Origin: Candidatus Metalachnospira gallinarum
Lineage (GTDB): Bacteria > Bacillota > Clostridia > Lachnospirales > Anaerotignaceae
Length of the DNA stretch: 64,000 bases
Direction: 5' to 3'
NCBI GenBank assembly: GCA_904378045.1
Contig: CAJFHC010000003.1
Span: 30,432-94,431, forward strand
The position numbers and the translations under genes are program-made. Below are positions 60,274 to 64,000 of the stretch, in pieces. Below the pieces are notes generated by a model. It was not told the origin of the DNA. It saw only the letters and a list, made by a program, of their open reading frames with translations, and made no database searches. Each line of letters starts with the position of its first letter. Positions within the stretch are counted from its first letter, which is position 1.

Positions 60274-60972
60274 TCAGGCCCTTGTCATTCTTTTAAGTTC
60301 GTTTTTAATCTCAGGGCTCACCCTGTATGACTCCCGCATTTTCTGTATGGCCTTATTGTAGACCATGTCATTCAGGCGGCTGACTCTCATATATTCAAAG
60401 GTTCTTTCCGGAAGTTTCGTCATACACTCCGCCAGCAGCCACGCCGCTCCGACGGAGTCATAAAATCCAGCGTAATTTATTCGCTCGATAATATCGAATA
60501 TGCCGTTGATATGCTCCTCATCCACAAAATCGTGGAGTATGGCCACAAGGCCGAATCTTGAGACAAATTCCTCTCCCGAAAGCGCCTTTTTGACGGCATA
60601 TTCCCAGAACCTGTCCCTCTCGTCCTTTTTAAGTCTTATGGTAGCGCAGACTCCGTCGCATACGGCCCAGCCGTCTATAAACGGAAGGAATATATCCGTA
60701 TATTCCATTCTTTCGCCGATGTCCGTTTTGGCGTAATAAATGCTCATGCCGGCGGCGGTTCGCTCCTCATAATACGAAGAGCTGTTCAGGGCGGAAACAT
60801 ATTCTCTCCAGCATCCTTTAGCCAGCTCTTTGGCCGTTTTCCTCAGCTCCGCAGACCTTACGCCGATAACCGGCGAGGCCGACGGCTTAAGTTTCTCTTG
60901 GAAAGCCCTGTATTTTTCATCTCTCAGCTCAAACAGCCTTTGTCTTATATCTTCCGTTATATTTTCAGTCAT
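60274..60972 (-). CDS. AlkD-like DNA alkylation repair protein
   Basis: A 232-residue HEAT-like helical-repeat protein of the DNA_alkylation family; characterised members are glycosylases for bulky or cationic alkyl bases. The pattern KPSASPVIGVRSAELRKTAKEL, the WAVCDGVCATI tryptophan/Asp pair (the Asp position matches the catalytic Asp of AlkD as far as I can judge) and RFGLVAILHDFVD are present. The ATG at 60972 has AAGGAA upstream; the ORF could extend seven codons to a GTG. It lies 17 bases after the metallohydrolase gene. Confidence 0.88.
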   Translation of the reverse strand: MTENITEDIRQRLFELRDEKYRAFQEKLKPSASPVIGVRSAELRKTAKELAKGCWREYVSALNSSSYYEERTAAGMSIYYAKTDIGERMEYTDIFLPFIDGWAVCDGVCATIRLKKDERDRFWEYAVKKALSGEEFVSRFGLVAILHDFVDEEHINGIFDIIERINYAGFYDSVGAAWLLAECMTKLPERTFEYMRVSRLNDMVYNKAIQKMRESYRVSPEIKNELKRMTRA

Positions 60973-60989
60973 ATTTACAAATTCCTTTT

Positions 60990-61688
60990 TCACAGTTCAA
61001 ACACCTGGCCGGGGCCTTCTATGCGCATTATCCTGTCTCTGTATTCCTTCGTCCTTATGTCGCCTTTAAGCAGGTCGAATATTCTGTAATCCTTCCAGAA
61101 ATGCATGGGGAAGATATGTTTTATATCCACATTTCTCATAAGGTAATCTATAGCGAGTATATACTTGTCCCCCAGTCTCGTGTCCACGGGCACAAAGCCT
61201 ATATCCACGCTCATTCCCTTTATTTTATTTATCTCCGACGTATACTGACGCTTTATCATATTGTTGAAGGCGTCGCTTTCTTCGTTCCAGTGCCACCAGT
61301 TCAGGTCTCCGGCGTGATATATCGTAAGTCCGTCGATGTGTACTATATAAGCAACGCCCTCATCCGTTGACTTGAGCGTCTCGATCTGGGCGCCGTCAAT
61401 TATATAGCCTTTATTTGCGCTGACCCTTGTGACATTTGGAATGGACTTGTCAAATATGCAGTCCCTTGAAAGTATATATCTTACGTTTTTATCCTTCCAC
61501 TTAAAAATCTCCCTGTCATAATGATCCTGATGGAAGTGTGAAACAAAAACATATACGTTTTTATTTTCAAAGGCGGCCAAGTCAATATTGTCCATCGCTC
61601 CGCCGTCAGTATAATAGTCAAAAACAAGACAGCTTTTATCTGTCTCGACCATAAATCCGCTGTGATATAAATAGGTAACCTTTGTCAT
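60990..61688 (-). CDS. Metallo-beta-lactamase-fold hydrolase
   Basis: A 232-residue MBL-fold protein of the UlaG-like/COG2220 type. The zinc motif SHFHQDHYD (near 50-58), the GDLNWWHW acidic ligand block and the closing histidine in FPMHFWKDY are intact. The substrate is unknown. It is the first gene of the MBL-AlkD-hypothetical unit and is divergent from the second adenine deaminase. Confidence 0.87.
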   Translation of the reverse strand: MTKVTYLYHSGFMVETDKSCLVFDYYTDGGAMDNIDLAAFENKNVYVFVSHFHQDHYDREIFKWKDKNVRYILSRDCIFDKSIPNVTRVSANKGYIIDGAQIETLKSTDEGVAYIVHIDGLTIYHAGDLNWWHWNEESDAFNNMIKRQYTSEINKIKGMSVDIGFVPVDTRLGDKYILAIDYLMRNVDIKHIFPMHFWKDYRIFDLLKGDIRTKEYRDRIMRIEGPGQVFEL

Positions 61689-61853
61689 ATAGCTCCTCCG
61701 TTTTCTTTATGATTTAATTATATCCTTACAGTAAACCATTGTCAAAACCATAGGCCATCTTTTTGCGTCAATATTCATTTTTAGATAGCTTTTTAATTTT
61801 TCATATAGTATACTGATAGAAATAACCTTTATAATCTCAGAGGCTTGGCTGTT

Positions 61854-61886
61854 AAAAACCGAACTGTTTTAAACATAATGGTTTTT
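61854..61886 (+). promoter_or_regulatory. Terminator-like hairpin upstream of the second adenine deaminase
   Basis: AAAAACC (61854-61860) pairs with GGTTTTT (61880-61886) around a loop that contains the self-complementary GTTTTAAAC. It lies about 50 bases before the start codon and could act as an attenuator or a protein site. I could not match it to a known purine riboswitch. Confidence 0.4.
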
Positions 61887-61937
61887 GTTGACGCAGGCGG
61901 CCTTTTTAAAAACATTATTCAAAGGAGGATTGATATT

Positions 61938-63599
61938 ATGAACGACAGAATAGATTCGGCGCTTGGATTCATAAAAGCCGATATCGTCCTGCGAAACGCG
62001 AAATATGTAAACGTATTCACCAACGAGCTGCTTGACGGAGACATCGCCATAAAGGACGGATATTTCGTTGGAATAGGCGACTATGAGGGAATAAAGGAGA
62101 TCGACCTTAACGGAAGAACCGTAATACCGTCATTTATAGACTCCCATATACATCTTGAGTCATCCATAGTATCGCCCTACGAGTTCGCCAGAGCGGTTAT
62201 CCCACACGGCACGACGGCTGTCATAGCCGACCCGCATGAAATAGCCAATGTCATCGGCACCGACGGCATCGACTATATGCTCCAGTCCACGGCCGGTCTG
62301 CCCCTTGACGTATTTATAATGCTACCCTCCTGCGTACCGGCCACTCCGGACGATGAAAACGGAGCTAACCTTTCCCACCACGAACTTGTGCCGTATCTGA
62401 GGGAGGAGAGAGTCCTCGGTCTGGGAGAGGTCATGAATGCCCCGGGCGTTATAAATAAGGACTTTGAGCTTCTTGAAAAAATAACTTCAACACTCGCTTA
62501 CGCCAAAAAAATCGACGGACATGCTCCCGGTGTGGTTGGAAAGGATCTTAACGCCTATATCACCGCCGGGGTCACCTCGGATCACGAATGCACTACACTG
62601 GATGAGGCGCTGGAAAAACTGAGAAAGGGTATGTGGATCGCCATAAGAGAGGGTACGGCGGCCAAAAACCTTGAGGCTCTGGTGGAGCTGTTTGACGAAA
62701 AATACCACTTCCGCTGTATGACCTGCTGTGACGACAAGCATCCCGGCGATATACTCAAACAGGGACATATGGATTACATAGTCAAAAAAGCCGTATCTCT
62801 CGGCGCCAACCCCATACTGGCCATAAAAACGGCGACCATCAACGTGGCCAAACATTTCCGTATGCCCAATGTAGGCGCCATCGGTATAGGCTACAAAGCG
62901 AATTTCGCCGTTGTGGACGACATAAGGGCGCTGAACATTCTTTCCGTTTATAAAGAAGGAAATGAAATATACAGCAGGGAAAACGGCCTCATCGAATTTG
63001 AGCCTCCGAAAATCGACAAAAAACTTTTGCTGAGGGTAAAGCATACGTTCAACATCAAGGAACTTGCTCCCTCTGATTTTGAAATAGAAAAGCAGCCTGA
63101 GTATACGGTCATCGGTCTCCAGAACGGGCAGATAACTACGGAAAAAATCATCACATCCGATGTTTCCGACTGCGCTATGCTTGCCGTAGCGGAAAGGCAT
63201 AAGGGTACGGGACATATCGGAAAATGCTATCTGTCGGGCTACGGCATCAAAAAGGGAGCCATCGCCACAAGCATATCCCATGACAACCACAATCTCATTG
63301 TTGCCGGAAGGAGCGCCGAAGATATGGCAGTGGCGGCCAACTGCGTAAGGGCTAACAACGGAGGTCTTGCCATCGCCTTGGATGGAAAGGTCATTGGACA
63401 GCTTGCCCTTCCTCTTGCCGGACTGATGTGCGACAATACCATCGAGGAGGTTGCTGCCGTCATGGACGAGCTTCATGAAAAAGCCGCCGAGCTTGGCGTA
63501 AATCCTCTCATCGATCCGTTTATGACTTTAGGCTTTGTCGCCCTTTCTGTAATACCGGCCATAAGGCTTACCACAAAGGGAATACTTGAGGTAAAATAA
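61938..63599 (+). CDS. ade: Adenine deaminase
   Basis: Deaminates adenine to hypoxanthine using a binuclear metal centre. The 553-residue protein has the DSHIHLE metal motif (68-74), DPHEIANVIG, GHAPGV, SDHECTT, the intact IREGTAAKN signature, MTCCDDKHPGD and the C-terminal SHDNHNL block. It is closer to the typical family pattern than the paralogue near 5 kb. The ATG at 61938 has AAAGGAGG upstream; 31 codons of open frame before it are excluded. It is monocistronic with a strong terminator. Confidence 0.94.
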   Translation: MNDRIDSALGFIKADIVLRNAKYVNVFTNELLDGDIAIKDGYFVGIGDYEGIKEIDLNGRTVIPSFIDSHIHLESSIVSPYEFARAVIPHGTTAVIADPHEIANVIGTDGIDYMLQSTAGLPLDVFIMLPSCVPATPDDENGANLSHHELVPYLREERVLGLGEVMNAPGVINKDFELLEKITSTLAYAKKIDGHAPGVVGKDLNAYITAGVTSDHECTTLDEALEKLRKGMWIAIREGTAAKNLEALVELFDEKYHFRCMTCCDDKHPGDILKQGHMDYIVKKAVSLGANPILAIKTATINVAKHFRMPNVGAIGIGYKANFAVVDDIRALNILSVYKEGNEIYSRENGLIEFEPPKIDKKLLLRVKHTFNIKELAPSDFEIEKQPEYTVIGLQNGQITTEKIITSDVSDCAMLAVAERHKGTGHIGKCYLSGYGIKKGAIATSISHDNHNLIVAGRSAEDMAVAANCVRANNGGLAIALDGKVIGQLALPLAGLMCDNTIEEVAAVMDELHEKAAELGVNPLIDPFMTLGFVALSVIPAIRLTTKGILEVK

Positions 63600-63611
63600 A
63601 ATATAGTAAGC

Positions 63612-63646
63612 AAAAGCCCTAAATCCGGAAAGGATTTAGGGCTTTT
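63612..63646 (+). terminator. Terminator after the second adenine deaminase gene
   Basis: AAAAGCCCTAAATCC pairs perfectly with GGATTTAGGGCTTTT around five bases and ends in T. The following 90 bases to the tRNA terminator hold no other feature. Confidence 0.95.
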
Positions 63647-63735
63647 TTACGGACTGATGCGCGCCAATCAGGGACGCCCTTTTTACAGCCCTAAATTAGG
63701 ACTGCGGAATCGATAACTATTCTGAATTTAAACAT

Positions 63736-63763
63736 AAAAAAACTCCGATTCAATATCGGAGTT
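63736..63763 (-). terminator. Terminator after the tRNA genes
   Basis: On the minus strand AACTCCGAT pairs with ATCGGAGTT around five bases, followed by seven U. It lies six bases beyond tRNA-Cys. Confidence 0.92.
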
Positions 63764-63768
63764 AAGAG

Positions 63769-63840
63769 AGGCGCAGACCGGATTTGAACCGGTGAATAAC
63801 GGTGTTGCAGACCGGTGCCTTACCACTTGGCTACTGCGCC
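63769..63840 (-). tRNA. tRNA-Cys (GCA)
   Basis: The cloverleaf is complete: acceptor GGCGCAG/CTGCGCC, anticodon loop CTGCAAC with GCA, T-loop GGTTCAAATCC and a U discriminator as expected for tRNA-Cys. The 3' CCA is not encoded (CTC follows), so it must be added by the CCA-adding enzyme. It shares a transcript with tRNA-Glu upstream. Confidence 0.95.
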
Positions 63841-63905
63841 ATATCAACTATTTAATTATATCACATTCTCTTTACAAAATCAAGAGATAATTAATATTTA
63901 TTTAA

Positions 63906-63977
63906 TGACCCGACCGGGAATCGAACCCGGGTTACAGCCGTGAAAGGGCCGTGTCTTAACCGCTTGACCACCGGGCC
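63906..63977 (-). tRNA. tRNA-Glu (TTC)
   Basis: Acceptor GGCCCGG/TCGGGTC (with G-U pairs), anticodon loop CTTTCAC with TTC, and T-loop GGTTCGATTCC are clear. The discriminator is A and CCA is not encoded (TTAA follows). It lies 65 bases upstream of tRNA-Cys; a further tRNA may follow beyond the window edge. Confidence 0.95.
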
Positions 63978-64000
63978 TCAGTTCTCTTAAAAAGCTCCCC

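Noticed and set aside
62487..63476. 329-codon open frame antisense to the second adenine deaminase
   Set aside because: No ribosome site and no domain; explained by codon bias of the real gene on the other strand.

Overview
The window is an ordinary, gene-dense chromosomal segment of an anaerobic, endospore-lineage Firmicute of class Clostridia. The evidence is a spo0A gene with its own sigma-A promoter, a T-box-controlled valS, RNase J, IreB, GdpP, a 2[4Fe-4S] ferredoxin, copper-amine-oxidase-N and SLH surface proteins, strong AGGAGG-type ribosome binding sites, and the gene orders rho-rpmE-yqhQ-prmC, rpmG-secE-nusG-rplK-rplA-rplJ-rplL and ireB-ruvX-DUF1292. The genus cannot be fixed from this sequence. 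I see no phage, insertion-sequence transposase, CRISPR array, rRNA or toxin-antitoxin module. Most genes lie on the minus strand.

Layout. 1-4.3 kb: the start of prmC, then yqhQ, rpmE, rho and a membrane LysM protein (all minus). 4.5-6.3 kb: a first adenine deaminase. 6.6-9.8 kb: gltX, a 55-residue small protein and a DUF1015 gene that closes the serC-serA operon (to 12.1 kb). That operon is preceded by a structured leader with an apparent antiterminator/terminator switch. 12.6-17.2 kb: a secreted protein and the ribosomal/secretion/NusG cluster, in which rplJL has its own promoter and L10-type leader. 17.4-20.3 kb: a TSCPD-domain protein and, divergently, a zinc/manganese-type ABC importer with an inverted-repeat operator. 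20.4-28.8 kb: an AIM24-like protein, galE, ferredoxin, dnaB-rplI-gdpP, pheA and an amidohydrolase. 28.8-32.1 kb: small unknowns, a DJ-1 protein, a CYTH protein and spo0A. 32.4-35.9 kb: a three-subunit xanthine-dehydrogenase-type molybdenum hydroxylase. 36-38.7 kb: an XRE regulator, a PAP2 phosphatase, a small ORF and a MATE exporter. 38.8-41.7 kb: valS and its T-box. 42.4-44.4 kb: NfeD, an SPFH protein and a lipoprotein. 44.7-50.9 kb: gpsA, plsY, der, a PDZ/radical-SAM protein, pgeF, yraN and rnhB. 51-58.5 kb: a GNAT acetyltransferase, a DD-carboxypeptidase, a YlbF-like protein, RNase J, DUF1292, ruvX, ireB, mtaB and a HAD phosphatase. 59-64 kb: an SLH protein, an unknown-AlkD-metallohydrolase cluster, a second adenine deaminase and tRNA-Cys and tRNA-Glu.

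How the genes work together. Two divergent adenine deaminases plus the molybdenum hydroxylase suggest that purines are interconverted or degraded: adenine to hypoxanthine to xanthine. serC-serA make phosphoserine, and no serB phosphatase is in the operon; the DUF1015 protein occupies that slot. gpsA and plsY give the first two steps of phospholipid synthesis. GdpP links the dnaB/rplI cluster to c-di-AMP turnover.

The most interesting non-coding observations are: (i) the serC leader, where the same 5' arm can pair either with its own hairpin partner or with the terminator; (ii) two copies of an intergenic repeat (near 41.9 and 54.9 kb) with identical hairpin-rich ends, terminal inverted repeats and a swapped central hairpin block, one copy flanked by an 11-bp direct repeat; (iii) palindromes sitting on the start sites of the metal importer and of pheA; (iv) a terminator-like hairpin that contains the PAP2 ribosome binding site; and (v) an orphan terminator at 58.86 kb that may end an unannotated small RNA.
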